Origin: Nitrospira sp.
GTDB taxonomy: Bacteria > Nitrospirota > Nitrospiria > Nitrospirales > Nitrospiraceae
Reading direction: 5' to 3'
Assembly: GCA_020697375.1 (NCBI GenBank)
Contig: JAJFBJ010000034.1
Location: 1-41,838, forward strand
Length of the DNA: 41,838 nt
Part shown: piece by piece, positions 25,475 through 32,683 of the stretch
How positions within the stretch are numbered: position 1 is the first letter of the stretch
Layout of the letters: each line of letters begins with the position of its first letter
Translations under genes and position numbers: made by a program
Notes under the pieces: model-generated
The model's database searches: none
What the model was told of the DNA's origin: nothing
What the model saw: the letters and a program-made list of their open reading frames with translations, nothing else

Positions 25475-25675
25475 ATGCAGGTCACGATCAATGGCAAGTC
25501 CGAGGCGATCGCGGGAGGCAGCGTGCTGGATCTCTTGAAAGCCAAGAGCATCGAACCCCAAATGGTGGCGGTCGAAGTCAACGACACGATGCTTGAACGG
25601 ACGCACCTCGAGACCACGCAACTGAAAGAGGGTGATCACGTGGAATTCCTTTTTTACATGGGCGGTGGCCGGTGA
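25475..25675 (+). CDS. thiS: ThiS-like ubiquitin-fold sulfur carrier with GGGR tail
   Basis: A 66-residue beta-grasp protein: VTINGKSEAIAGGSVLDLLKAKS, VAVEVNDTMLER, and LKEGDHVEFLFYMGGGR. Sulfur carriers act when the terminal Gly is adenylated and converted to a thiocarboxylate. Here the chain ends in an extra arginine after GGG, so the usable C-terminus is hidden until it is trimmed; a JAMM peptidase is encoded in the same cluster. The ribosome site AGGAG is 6 bases before the ATG. Stop overlaps the start of the cysteine synthase (GTGA). ThiS for thiamine is the alternative, but the neighbour favours cysteine synthesis. Confidence 0.85.
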   Translation: MQVTINGKSEAIAGGSVLDLLKAKSIEPQMVAVEVNDTMLERTHLETTQLKEGDHVEFLFYMGGGR

Positions 25676-26601
25676 CGCTCGCAGTCAATGCAGATATCAC
25701 GCAGTTGATCGGCCGCACCCCGCTGGTCCGCCTCAACCGGCTGACCAAACCGGGCTTCGCGACCATCTATGCCAAGGTCGAATCATTCAATCCAGGGGGC
25801 AGCATCAAGGACCGCATTTGTTTGAACATGATCGACGAGGCCGAGCGGCAAGGCAAATTAAAGCCGGGAGGAACCATCGTCGAACCGACCAGCGGCAATA
25901 CCGGAATCGGCCTGGCTCTGGTCGCGGCAGTGCGGGGTTACAAATTGATTCTGGTCATGCCCGAAAGCATGAGCATGGAACGAGCCAGCCTCCTCTCCTC
26001 GTATGGAGCGCAACTCGTGCTGACCGCGGCCTGGGAAGGCATGAAGGGCTCCATCAAGGAAGCGGAGAGCATCGTCGCGCAAAATCCGTCCTACTACATG
26101 CCCGACCAATTCTCCAATCCGGCCAATCCGGCCATGCACCGGAAAACGACCGGCCCGGAAATCGTGGAAGCGCTCGACGGCCGAATCGATGCGTTCGTCG
26201 CGGCTGTCGGCACCGGCGGCACGATCACAGGTTGCGGCGAAGTGATCAAAGAACGCAATCCGGCGGCTAAGATCGTCGCGGTTGAACCGGCCGGCTCGCC
26301 GGTGCTGTCAGGCGGTGATCCCGGTCCCCATAAGATTCAGGGAATCGGCGCCGGCTTCATCCCGCAGGTCTTGAATCGGACGTTGCTCGATCGCATCGTG
26401 ACCGTGACCGACGATGAGGCCTATCAAACGGCGAAACTGCTCGCGAAGAAGGAAGGTTTGTTGGTCGGCATCTCGGCCGGGGCCAACGTGTTCGCCGCAC
26501 AAAAAATAGCCGAAGAGCTTGGCCCAGGGAAAAATATCGTGACGATTCTCTGCGACACGGGCGAGCGTTACATCAGCATTGAGAAGTATTTCAACATCTG
26601 A
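25672..26601 (+). CDS. cysK: Cysteine synthase (O-acetylserine or carrier-dependent)
   Basis: A 309-residue PLP enzyme of the CysK/CysM family. The PLP lysine is K46 in PGGSIKDR, the substrate loop is PTSGNTG (72-78), and GISAGAN near the C-terminus holds the PLP phosphate and ring. PHKIQGIGAGFIP is the typical CysK text. It makes cysteine from activated serine and sulfide. Its coupled start (GTG overlapping the carrier stop) suggests use of carrier thiocarboxylate, as in CysM of mycobacteria, but the residues that would prove carrier use cannot be judged by eye. Cytoplasmic. Confidence 0.9.
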   Translation: MTLAVNADITQLIGRTPLVRLNRLTKPGFATIYAKVESFNPGGSIKDRICLNMIDEAERQGKLKPGGTIVEPTSGNTGIGLALVAAVRGYKLILVMPESMSMERASLLSSYGAQLVLTAAWEGMKGSIKEAESIVAQNPSYYMPDQFSNPANPAMHRKTTGPEIVEALDGRIDAFVAAVGTGGTITGCGEVIKERNPAAKIVAVEPAGSPVLSGGDPGPHKIQGIGAGFIPQVLNRTLLDRIVTVTDDEAYQTAKLLAKKEGLLVGISAGANVFAAQKIAEELGPGKNIVTILCDTGERYISIEKYFNI

Positions 26602-26623
26602 CCATTCCGAATGAGTGATCGAG

Positions 26624-26746
26624 GGGGATGCTCAAAATGGTCTCTCGGCAAGGCCGCAGGCGAGTGAAGGCCCGAGGCGTACCCCTTGGGGTACGTTGAG
26701 GGCGTGAACGATGCGAGATCGCTGCTGGTGACGGTTTTCAGCCTCC
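26624..26746. repeat. Dispersed palindromic element, copy H
   Basis: A 123-base copy, more diverged: GGGGATGCTCAAAATGGTC at the left and ACGGTTTTCAGCCTCC at the right, with a GTACCCCTTGGGGTACGTTG core. It sits between the cysteine synthase stop (26601) and the first moeB-like start. Confidence 0.85.
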
Positions 26747-26753
26747 GTTGAAG

Positions 26754-27578
26754 ATGGAATTTACAGAGACACAAATCAACCGCTACAGCCGCCACATCCT
26801 CCTCCCTGAAGTGGGTGGGAAGGGACAGAAGAAGATTATTCAGGCGAAGGTTCTCATCGTCGGCGCCGGGGGACTCGGCTCGCCGGCCGCGCTGTATCTG
26901 GCCGCCGCCGGTGTGGGAACCATCGGTCTCATAGATAGTGATGTCGTCGATCTCAGTAACCTGCAACGCCAGGTGATTCACCAGACTCCCGACGTGGGCC
27001 GCCCCAAGGTCTTGTCCGGCAAGGAAAAGATTCAGGCGCTCAATCCCGACGTCAACGTGGTGATGTTCGAAGAGCGCCTCACGGCAGGCAACGCGATGAA
27101 GATCCTCAGCGACTATGACGTGGTCATTGATGGCGTCGATAACTTTCCGACGAAGTTCCTCATCAACGATGCCTGCTTCTTCGCCGGCAAGCCGCTGGTG
27201 CACGGCGGGATTCTCCGATTCGACGGACGCGTCACGACCATCATCCCGAAGAAATCCGCCTGTTATCGATGCGTCTTCAAGAAGCCGCCGCCCGAGGGCC
27301 TCGTGGCCTCCTGTCAGGAAGCGGGCGTCATCGGCGTGCTGGCCGGAATCATCGGAACGATCCAGGCCACCGAAGCCCTCAAGCTGATTCTCGGCATCGG
27401 GCGCCCGCTGACCGATCGATTGCTGGATTTCGATGCGCGGCGCACCCTGTTCAGGGAAATCCGCATCAAACGGAATCCCGATTGTCCGCTCTGCGGCGAG
27501 CGGCCCACGATTACGGAATTGATCGAAGAAGGCGACGTCGGGCCGACCTGTGCGCTTCCGGGTCAACGTAACTTGTAG
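26754..27578 (+). CDS. moeB: MoeB/ThiF-like E1 adenylyltransferase, copy 1
   Basis: A 274-residue E1-like enzyme that adenylates the C-terminal Gly of a beta-grasp carrier. Nucleotide motif VGAGGLGSPAALYLA (residues 36-50), metal-binding DVVDLSNLQRQ, DGVDNFPTKFLINDAC, a zinc-binding CYRC...CPLC pair, and a candidate catalytic cysteine in SCQEAG. An ATG at 26754 aligns with the second copy (MEFT..); a TTG at 26748 is possible. It is highly similar to the copy at 29386 in the N-terminal half. Carrier partner (GGGR or GG protein) cannot be settled by sequence. Its frame ends 13 bases before the thrC start. Confidence 0.9.
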   Translation: MEFTETQINRYSRHILLPEVGGKGQKKIIQAKVLIVGAGGLGSPAALYLAAAGVGTIGLIDSDVVDLSNLQRQVIHQTPDVGRPKVLSGKEKIQALNPDVNVVMFEERLTAGNAMKILSDYDVVIDGVDNFPTKFLINDACFFAGKPLVHGGILRFDGRVTTIIPKKSACYRCVFKKPPPEGLVASCQEAGVIGVLAGIIGTIQATEALKLILGIGRPLTDRLLDFDARRTLFREIRIKRNPDCPLCGERPTITELIEEGDVGPTCALPGQRNL

Positions 27579-27591
27579 CGAAGGTGTCTCC

Positions 27592-28842
27592 ATGGCGAAA
27601 ATGAAAGCGCTCGTGTGCCGGGAATGCGGGAAAGAGTACCCAACCCAAGCGATCCACGTCTGTGAGATGTGTTTCGGCCCGCTCGAAGTGAAATACAATT
27701 ACGAAGAGATCAAGGGCGCGATCTCCCGGAAGAAGATTGAGCAGGGCCCGAACAGCATGTGGCGCTATATCGACTTGCTGCCGGTGGAAAGCGACGCCAT
27801 CATCGGACCCCATGCCGGGCTGACGCCTATGGTCCGGGCAAAAAATCTCGGGGCCTTTCTCGGCCTGGACGAGCTCTACATCAAGAATGATACGGTCAAC
27901 CATCCGACCCTGTCGTTCAAGGATCGCGTCGTCTCCGTGGCCCTGACCCGCGCCCGAGAACTCGGATTTGAAACGGTAGCCTGCGCCTCGACCGGCAATC
28001 TGGCCAACTCTGTCGCGGCCCACGCGGCGGCTGCGGGGATGAAGTGTTATGTCTTCATTCCGGCCGACCTGGAAGCCGCGAAGGTCCTCGGTAATCTGAT
28101 TTACAAGCCGAACGTGGTGGAGGTCGACGGGAACTACGACGACGTGAACCGGCTGTGCAGTGAAATCGCCGGCGAACATGGATGGGCCTTCGTGAACATC
28201 AACATTCGTCCCTACTATGCCGAGGGCTCGAAGACCCTGGCATTCGAAACCGTTGAACAACTCGGCTGGCGTACGCCGGATCAAGTCGTGATTCCCATGG
28301 CCTCGGGGTCTTTGCTGACGAAGATCTGGAAGGGATTGAACGAAATGCGCGCGTTGGGGTTGGTTGATCAGGTCCGCACCAAGATCAACGGAGCGCAGGC
28401 CGAAGGCTGCTCCCCCATTTCAACCGCCTTCAAGGCAGGCCGGGATTTCTTCAAGCCGGTCAAACCGAAGACGATCGCCAAATCCCTCGCGATCGGAAAC
28501 CCGGCCGACGGGTACTATGCGCTCAAGGCGACCGGGGAGAGCAAAGGCGCGATGGATGCGGTGACGGACGAGGAAGTCGTCGAGGGCATCAAGCTCCTGG
28601 CCCAGACCGAAGGCATTTTTGCGGAAACCGCCGGCGGCGTAACCATCGGCGTCCTGCGCAAACTCGTAAAACAGGGCTCGATCAAAAAGAGCGACGTGAC
28701 AGTCGCCTATATTACCGGCAACGGGCTCAAGACGCAGGAGGCCGTCGTGGACGCCGTGGGACGTCCCTACCGCATCCAGCCGAGCCTGGTCAGCTTTCAA
28801 AAGACATTCAAAATGGGAAAGAACGGTGGTGGTGACTCATGA
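27592..28842 (+). CDS. thrC: Threonine synthase
   Basis: A 416-residue PLP enzyme. N-terminal zinc ribbon with C9, C12, C24, C27 (CRECGKE, CEMCFGP); PLP lysine K110 in TLSFKDR; substrate loop ACASTGNLANSVAAH; GVTIG in the C-terminal half. It converts O-phosphohomoserine to threonine in the cytoplasm. The start at 27592 follows AAGGTG; the longer open frame overlaps the moeB end. Downstream start of the MoaD-like gene overlaps its stop (ATGA). Placement between an E1 enzyme and a carrier is unusual for pure threonine synthesis; see findings. Confidence 0.9.
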   Translation: MAKMKALVCRECGKEYPTQAIHVCEMCFGPLEVKYNYEEIKGAISRKKIEQGPNSMWRYIDLLPVESDAIIGPHAGLTPMVRAKNLGAFLGLDELYIKNDTVNHPTLSFKDRVVSVALTRARELGFETVACASTGNLANSVAAHAAAAGMKCYVFIPADLEAAKVLGNLIYKPNVVEVDGNYDDVNRLCSEIAGEHGWAFVNINIRPYYAEGSKTLAFETVEQLGWRTPDQVVIPMASGSLLTKIWKGLNEMRALGLVDQVRTKINGAQAEGCSPISTAFKAGRDFFKPVKPKTIAKSLAIGNPADGYYALKATGESKGAMDAVTDEEVVEGIKLLAQTEGIFAETAGGVTIGVLRKLVKQGSIKKSDVTVAYITGNGLKTQEAVVDAVGRPYRIQPSLVSFQKTFKMGKNGGGDS

Positions 28843-29111
28843 TTAAGGTTCGTATTCCGACTCCTTTGCGGCCCCTCACGAAGGGCCAGGGCGAAGTCGA
28901 ATCCCTGGCAGCCAATATTACCGATATGATCGGGTCGCTCGACGCCGCCTATCCGGGGCTGAAGAACCGGCTCTGCGACGAAAATGGAGACTTGAGGCGT
29001 TTCGTCAATATTTACGTCAACGAGGAAGACATCCGCTTCCTCAGCGGGAAAGAGACCTCACTGAAAGACGGCGACGAAGTGTCGATCGTTCCCGCGATTG
29101 CCGGAGGATAG
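28839..29111 (+). CDS. MoaD/CysO-like sulfur carrier protein (ends in GG)
   Basis: A 90-residue ubiquitin-fold protein with the exposed C-terminal diglycine: VRIPTPLRPLTKGQ at the start, LKNRLCDENGDLRRFVNIYVNEEDIRFL, and DGDEVSIVPAIAGG. The bare GG is ready for adenylation by a MoeB-type E1. It closely resembles mycobacterial CysO in length and layout. Start codon overlaps the thrC stop (ATGA), indicating translational coupling. It is followed after 2 bases by the NIL-domain gene. Confidence 0.9.
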   Translation: MIKVRIPTPLRPLTKGQGEVESLAANITDMIGSLDAAYPGLKNRLCDENGDLRRFVNIYVNEEDIRFLSGKETSLKDGDEVSIVPAIAGG

Positions 29112-29113
29112 CC

Positions 29114-29353
29114 ATGACCAGCCTGCGCTTTCATATTCGCTTTCCCGAGCCGAAGATCAAGGAGCCGATCATTTACCAGATCGGACATGAATTCAAAGTG
29201 GTTACGAACGTCCGCCGTGCCGATGTGCGGGAGACGACCGGATGGATGGATCTCGAACTAACCGGCGATACGGAGGAAATTGAACGCGCCATCGAAGGAT
29301 TCCGGACAAAGGGTTGCGTGGTCGATCCCATTGAATTGAACGTGGTGGAGTAA
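29114..29353 (+). CDS. NIL-domain protein
   Basis: A 79-residue stand-alone NIL domain: LRFHIRFPEPKIKEPIIYQIGHEFKVVTNVRRADVR, GWMDLELTGDTEEIERAIEGFRTKG. NIL domains occur at the C-terminus of methionine transporter ATPases, where they sense methionine, and in ferredoxin-fused proteins linked to homocysteine synthesis. Here it could sense methionine or help the carrier hand over sulfur; both are inference. The start is 2 bases after the carrier stop. Confidence 0.85.
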   Translation: MTSLRFHIRFPEPKIKEPIIYQIGHEFKVVTNVRRADVRETTGWMDLELTGDTEEIERAIEGFRTKGCVVDPIELNVVE

Positions 29354-29385
29354 CGAACTCTTTACCCTTACGCCTAACGGACCAG

Positions 29386-30189
29386 ATGGAATTCACCGAC
29401 CAGCAGATTCAGCGGTATAGCCGGCACATCATTCTCAATGAAGTCGGCGGCAAGGGGCAGGTCAAACTCTCCAAAGCCAAGGTCATCCTGATCGGGGCAG
29501 GCGGCCTCGGGTCTCCCGCGGCATTGTACCTGGCAGCGGCCGGGATCGGCACGATCGGTCTGGTGGATGGAGATGTCGTAGACCTGTCGAACCTTCAACG
29601 TCAGATCCTGCATACCACCGACACGATCGGACATCCCAAGGTGGAATCCGGAAGGAAAATGCTGTCGGCGATCAATCCGGATATCACCATCAAGACCTAT
29701 CAATTGAATGTCGATACGGACAATATTCTCGGGCTCCTCGCCGATTACGACATCGTGCTGGATGGATCAGACAATTTCACCACGAGATTTCTGGTGAACG
29801 ATGCCTGCTTTTTTGCCAGGAAGACGCTCATTTCAGCGAGCATGTTCCGCTTCGAAGGACAACTGACGACCATCAAGCCGCATGCCGGGCATCCCTGCTA
29901 TCGCTGTCTGTATCCTGAACCGCCTCCAGCCGGATTGGTCCCGAACTGTCAGGAGGCCGGCGTCCTGGGTGTTCTCGCCGGAACCATGGGCATCCTCCAA
30001 GCCTCGGAGGCCATCAAGGAAATCCTCGGTATCGGAGAAACGCTCGCGGACAAGCTCGTAATTTACGATGCGCTGGAAATGAAATTCCGCAAAGTGTCCC
30101 GCCCGAAAGATCCGCGTTGTCCTTTATGCAGCGCGACGCCGACGATTAAGGATTTGGGCGGGGATTACACAGTCGCCTGCACCATCTGA
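29386..30189 (+). CDS. moeB: MoeB/ThiF-like E1 adenylyltransferase, copy 2
   Basis: A 267-residue E1 enzyme with IGAGGLGSPAALYLAAAGIG (nucleotide), DVVDLSNLQRQ, DGSDNFTTRFLVNDACFF, zinc cysteines CYRCLYP and CPLC, and NCQEAG. It is a paralog of the gene at 26754, with near-identical N-terminal motifs. The extra DVVDLSNLQRQ conservation suggests recent or selected duplication. It should adenylate the carrier encoded at 28839. The stop is followed one base later by the JAMM gene start. Confidence 0.9.
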   Translation: MEFTDQQIQRYSRHIILNEVGGKGQVKLSKAKVILIGAGGLGSPAALYLAAAGIGTIGLVDGDVVDLSNLQRQILHTTDTIGHPKVESGRKMLSAINPDITIKTYQLNVDTDNILGLLADYDIVLDGSDNFTTRFLVNDACFFARKTLISASMFRFEGQLTTIKPHAGHPCYRCLYPEPPPAGLVPNCQEAGVLGVLAGTMGILQASEAIKEILGIGETLADKLVIYDALEMKFRKVSRPKDPRCPLCSATPTIKDLGGDYTVACTI

Positions 30190-30190
30190 G

Positions 30191-30703
30191 ATGGCCGATC
30201 TCACGATTCCTCAGCACATTCTGGATCAGATCGTCGCCCATGCGCGCGAGCTCGCGCCTTTCGAATGTTGCGGGCTGCTCGCGGGCACGAACAAGACCGT
30301 CACTCGCCTCTACCGCATCACCAACATCGTCGCCGTCGAAGGCGCGGAAAAACTCTCGACGTTCGATGACGACAAAGTCGCCCATCTGGAACGACTCTCG
30401 CCGGAAGAACGCGCGGAAATCGCCTTCGTGATGGATATGCAGGATTTTTCAGCGGCCAAGAAAGACATTCGCAAACAGGGCCTCGACCTGCAGGTCGTCT
30501 ACCACTCCCATCCGAAAGATCCCGCCAGGCCTTCGCACACCGACATTAAGATCGCCACCGATTACGAAGAGATTTGGGAACGAATCAATCTGCCTGTGCC
30601 GGCTTATCTCCTTGTTTCTCTCATGTATGCTCCTGCCGCGGATATTCGCACCTATTGGATCACCGGCGGCCAGGTCCGGCCGGCCGACGTCCATATCATT
30701 TGA
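30191..30703 (+). CDS. JAMM/MPN+ metallopeptidase (Mec+/HcyD-like)
   Basis: A 170-residue zinc peptidase. E25 in PFECCGLL, then H105-S-H107 with P108, S115 and D118 in PSHTD, forming the complete E...HxH(x7)SxxD JAMM signature. In mycobacteria Mec+ cuts the CysO-cysteine isopeptide to free cysteine; in Wolinella, HcyD trims the carrier C-terminus and releases homocysteine. Here it can do both: trim the GGGR carrier and release the amino acid. Cytoplasmic. It ends the cluster; the next 97 bases lead to a different gene. Confidence 0.9.
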   Translation: MADLTIPQHILDQIVAHARELAPFECCGLLAGTNKTVTRLYRITNIVAVEGAEKLSTFDDDKVAHLERLSPEERAEIAFVMDMQDFSAAKKDIRKQGLDLQVVYHSHPKDPARPSHTDIKIATDYEEIWERINLPVPAYLLVSLMYAPAADIRTYWITGGQVRPADVHII

Positions 30704-30800
30704 CGACCTCACCGCACCGGCGATTCACTGCCTGGCCCTCTACCAATCGATCAGCAAGGATGGCATAATCCCGCCTGGCCTTCATCGAAGGGAGCGTTCG

Positions 30801-31217
30801 ATGCGATTCATCCTGCCGATCATCGCACTCATCCTGTTCCTCGCCGGAATCACTGACCCCAGGGATGCCCAAGCAGACGAAAAAAGTTACTACAGTCCGA
30901 TCATCAATGTGGACATGGACAACAGCCGGATTTTGATCTCAACGCTCGGGGCGGTCTTCTGGGTGGAGGTGCCGGAAGCCGGCCGTCCCCACATGGAGAA
31001 ACTGCCGCAGTCCGGCTTGGTGGACATTGTGGTGGAAACGCGCGAGGGCCAACCGCCGCTGCTCAAAAGCTGGAAGATCAAATCCGGAGAATCCACCTGC
31101 CTGCACTTCGACGGGAAGACATGCAAATACGCGATCCCTCTGTACTGTCCACATAACCTCTCCCGGCGGTCGGTTGGCGGCGATGTAGCCGGGAGAATCC
31201 TAACGCACCTCGCCTAG
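30801..31217 (+). CDS. Exported protein of unknown function
   Basis: A 138-residue protein with signal peptide (FILPIIALILFLAG) and predicted cleavage after AQA. The mature part has many short strands (ILISTLGAVFWVEVPEAG; GLVDIVVETREGQPP) and two cysteine pairs (STCLHFDGKTCKYAIPLYC). Not recognised. The ATG at 30801 has a GAAGGGAG site 7 bases upstream; the open frame extending further upstream overlaps the JAMM gene and is rejected. Confidence 0.7.
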   Translation: MRFILPIIALILFLAGITDPRDAQADEKSYYSPIINVDMDNSRILISTLGAVFWVEVPEAGRPHMEKLPQSGLVDIVVETREGQPPLLKSWKIKSGESTCLHFDGKTCKYAIPLYCPHNLSRRSVGGDVAGRILTHLA

Positions 31218-31449
31218 TGAGTCGCGCCGGACCTCCTGCCGTCCCGCCACTGCTCAATCATTAGGTTGCTCGTCTGGGATCGTTAGATGTTTCCAGTGGT
31301 CGCATAGCGAACAGTCTCCCGTTGTGAGTCTCTTGTCATGCCATGGCAGACAGCGCACTCCTCAACAACTTTCCTGCAGAGACAAGTGTTTCCTCTATCC
31401 GCTCCGCATGAGCAATGGCAAAGGCGGAATGCTCATTTAAGAGAGCATC
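31218..31449. other. Gene-free stretch
   Basis: About 230 bases with no supported gene. A CTAACG/CGTTAG inverted pair occurs at about 31200 and 31282. On the minus strand, the frame after the HEPN-like gene stop runs on without a stop for about 40 codons (EHSAFAIAHAERIEETLVSAG...), which may be a remnant. Confidence 0.4.
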
Positions 31450-31924
31450 TCATGTATCATCGTCGCGGAAGTGGTTGGCGATATCGCTGCCAAGATGCGT
31501 GGCAGCGAACTGAATAGCAAAACTAAGCCCTTGAGCAACGATTAGATTTGCTTCTGCGCGAGTAGTTTTCCAACTGAGGTGCTCAATAGCATTGCGAGCG
31601 TTTCGGAGTGATTTAACAATCTTTGCGTCGGCGTCCTTGAGGGTTATGCCTCCAATCTGACTGAGTCTGTTGATCGCTTTCTCTACACCGACAGTCCTTG
31701 CGTCGAGTCTTGGAGATTTGTCCACATCCTCCCAGACAAGGGATGGATGAACGCGTTGAAGGCGCTCCTTGAGCAGCAGTTCAATCACGTGGGCAGTAAC
31801 CACAATGGCGTGGTTAAGGCCGGAACCCTCGTTATTCACCCTTCCAGGCTAGCAATTCCACTGCTCGCTCAATCGAGTCAATGGCGTTCTGGATCAGGCT
31901 GAACTCGAAGTTCTTTGTGTCCAT
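31450..31924 (-). pseudogene. HEPN-like gene split by a frameshift
   Basis: A start at 31924 (MDTKNFEFSLIQNAIDSIERAVELLAWKGE) runs 30 codons to a TAA at 31834-31832. The following frame starts at a GTG at 31839 (NNEGSGLNHAIVVTAHVIELLLKERLQRV) and runs to 31450. The two halves read as one continuous helical protein only if one frameshift is allowed near 31834-31842. The second half has VKSLRNARNAIEHLSWK with R-x4-H (RNAIEH), the HEPN RNase-type motif. I infer a HEPN-family protein, possibly a toxin, broken or read by translational coupling. Confidence 0.6.
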
Positions 31925-31943
31925 GTGACAGTTTGATTGCGGT

Positions 31944-32176
31944 CTAACGTCTGTGCTGACCGGCGCGTGCCATTTTTGCGCGCGTCCGAGTCGAGCGTGA
32001 GGTCAGTGGTCGCGAATGGTGCTCCACGTAGGCGTCGCAGCCACCGGATCATGCGCTGGTACTGGGTATGATGTTTCCGGGTCTCGAAAGATGAGGTCCT
32101 CCGGGCGAGGGAGAAAGTCAGGAATGACCTTGAGGTCCCCGAGAGGTTCGTCGGTGTACTTTATTTTCTCCCTCAT
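31944..32176 (-). pseudogene. CopG-type antitoxin remnant with internal deletion
   Basis: MREKIKYTDEPLGDLKVIPD, then FLPRPEDLIFRDPE from an ATG at 32176 matches the N-terminus of CopG/BrnA-type antitoxins (YTDEPxGDxxxxxDFLPxPxxLxF). The central ribbon-helix part is missing; the sequence then reads TQYQRMIRWL and, after a +1 shift, DAYVEHHSRP, which is the usual C-terminal text (KYQRMIRRLLDAYVEHHS). It ends at a TAG at 31946-31944. So it is an antitoxin gene with an internal deletion and frameshift, downstream of a decayed BrnT gene. Confidence 0.65.
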
Positions 32177-32357
32177 AGATCCGCCTGCCTTTCCGCCAGT
32201 AGCCGGGTCAGAAAATCCGAATGACGCCATTGCGAAACGTACAACGAACGGTCAAGACTCCGACCAGGCCGAAACAGTAATGCCGCTTCTCGCTTGGGCC
32301 CTGAGACAGGTCCTCTGCAATCACGTGGCGTGGATCAGCAAAGGCAAACTGAGCCAG
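32118..32357 (-). pseudogene. BrnT-family toxin remnant with in-frame stop
   Basis: Minus-strand frame from 32357: LAQFAFADPRHVIAEDLSQ, then PSEKRHYCFGLVGVLTVRC, then TFRNGVIRIF, a TGA at 32210-32208, then PGYWRKGRRIYEGENKVH. The text on both sides of the TGA matches one BrnT-type toxin (YCFGxVGxGVLTVRxTxRxxxIRIFGAGYWRKGRxIYExEN). The N-terminal part is lost or frameshifted; a TAA lies just upstream in this frame. Its end overlaps the antitoxin remnant start. Thus a dead toxin-antitoxin pair. Confidence 0.7.
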
Positions 32358-32683
32358 GTGACTTTACAGCCCGCCCCGCACCGTCAGAGTTATTGATTCA
32401 TACCCCCATTCCTTGAAGCGGGCACATTGCCTGCCGATTCGCTTACATGGTCAACTCACTCATACAGCAGCTCGGCAAATGCCGCTGTCTTGACAGGAGG
32501 AACCATCGCCAAGGAGAAAGCGCCAAGGCGAGGTCGGTTTCAGCAGAGCGATGCTATGGAGCAGAGAAAGGAGGGTGGGCGATACCGAGCCCTACTATCT
32601 CAACAGAAAGTCACCGAGACGAATGGCAGGAGTAATCGCTGCGCCGGCTTTGGCGCATCACTCGCACGAACAACGCACCGCCT
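32358..32683. other. Gene-free stretch
   Basis: About 325 bases with no ORF that has both a ribosome site and recognisable text. I see nothing in it beyond short purine-rich runs. Confidence 0.5.

Noticed and set aside
31199..31288. CTAACG...CGTTAG pair resembling integron attC core sites
   Set aside because: The outer 6-base cores match, but the inner boxes do not pair as in attC and there is no second matched site or integrase in the window.
31327..31449. Stop-free continuation of the HEPN-like frame after its TGA
   Set aside because: About 40 codons without a stop can occur by chance, and there is no recognisable domain in EHSAFAIAHAERIEETLVSAG; noted only as a possible remnant.
32208..32210. 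In-frame TGA in the BrnT remnant as a selenocysteine codon
   Set aside because: The aligned residue in the family is Gly, not Cys; the antitoxin is also broken, so decay is simpler.
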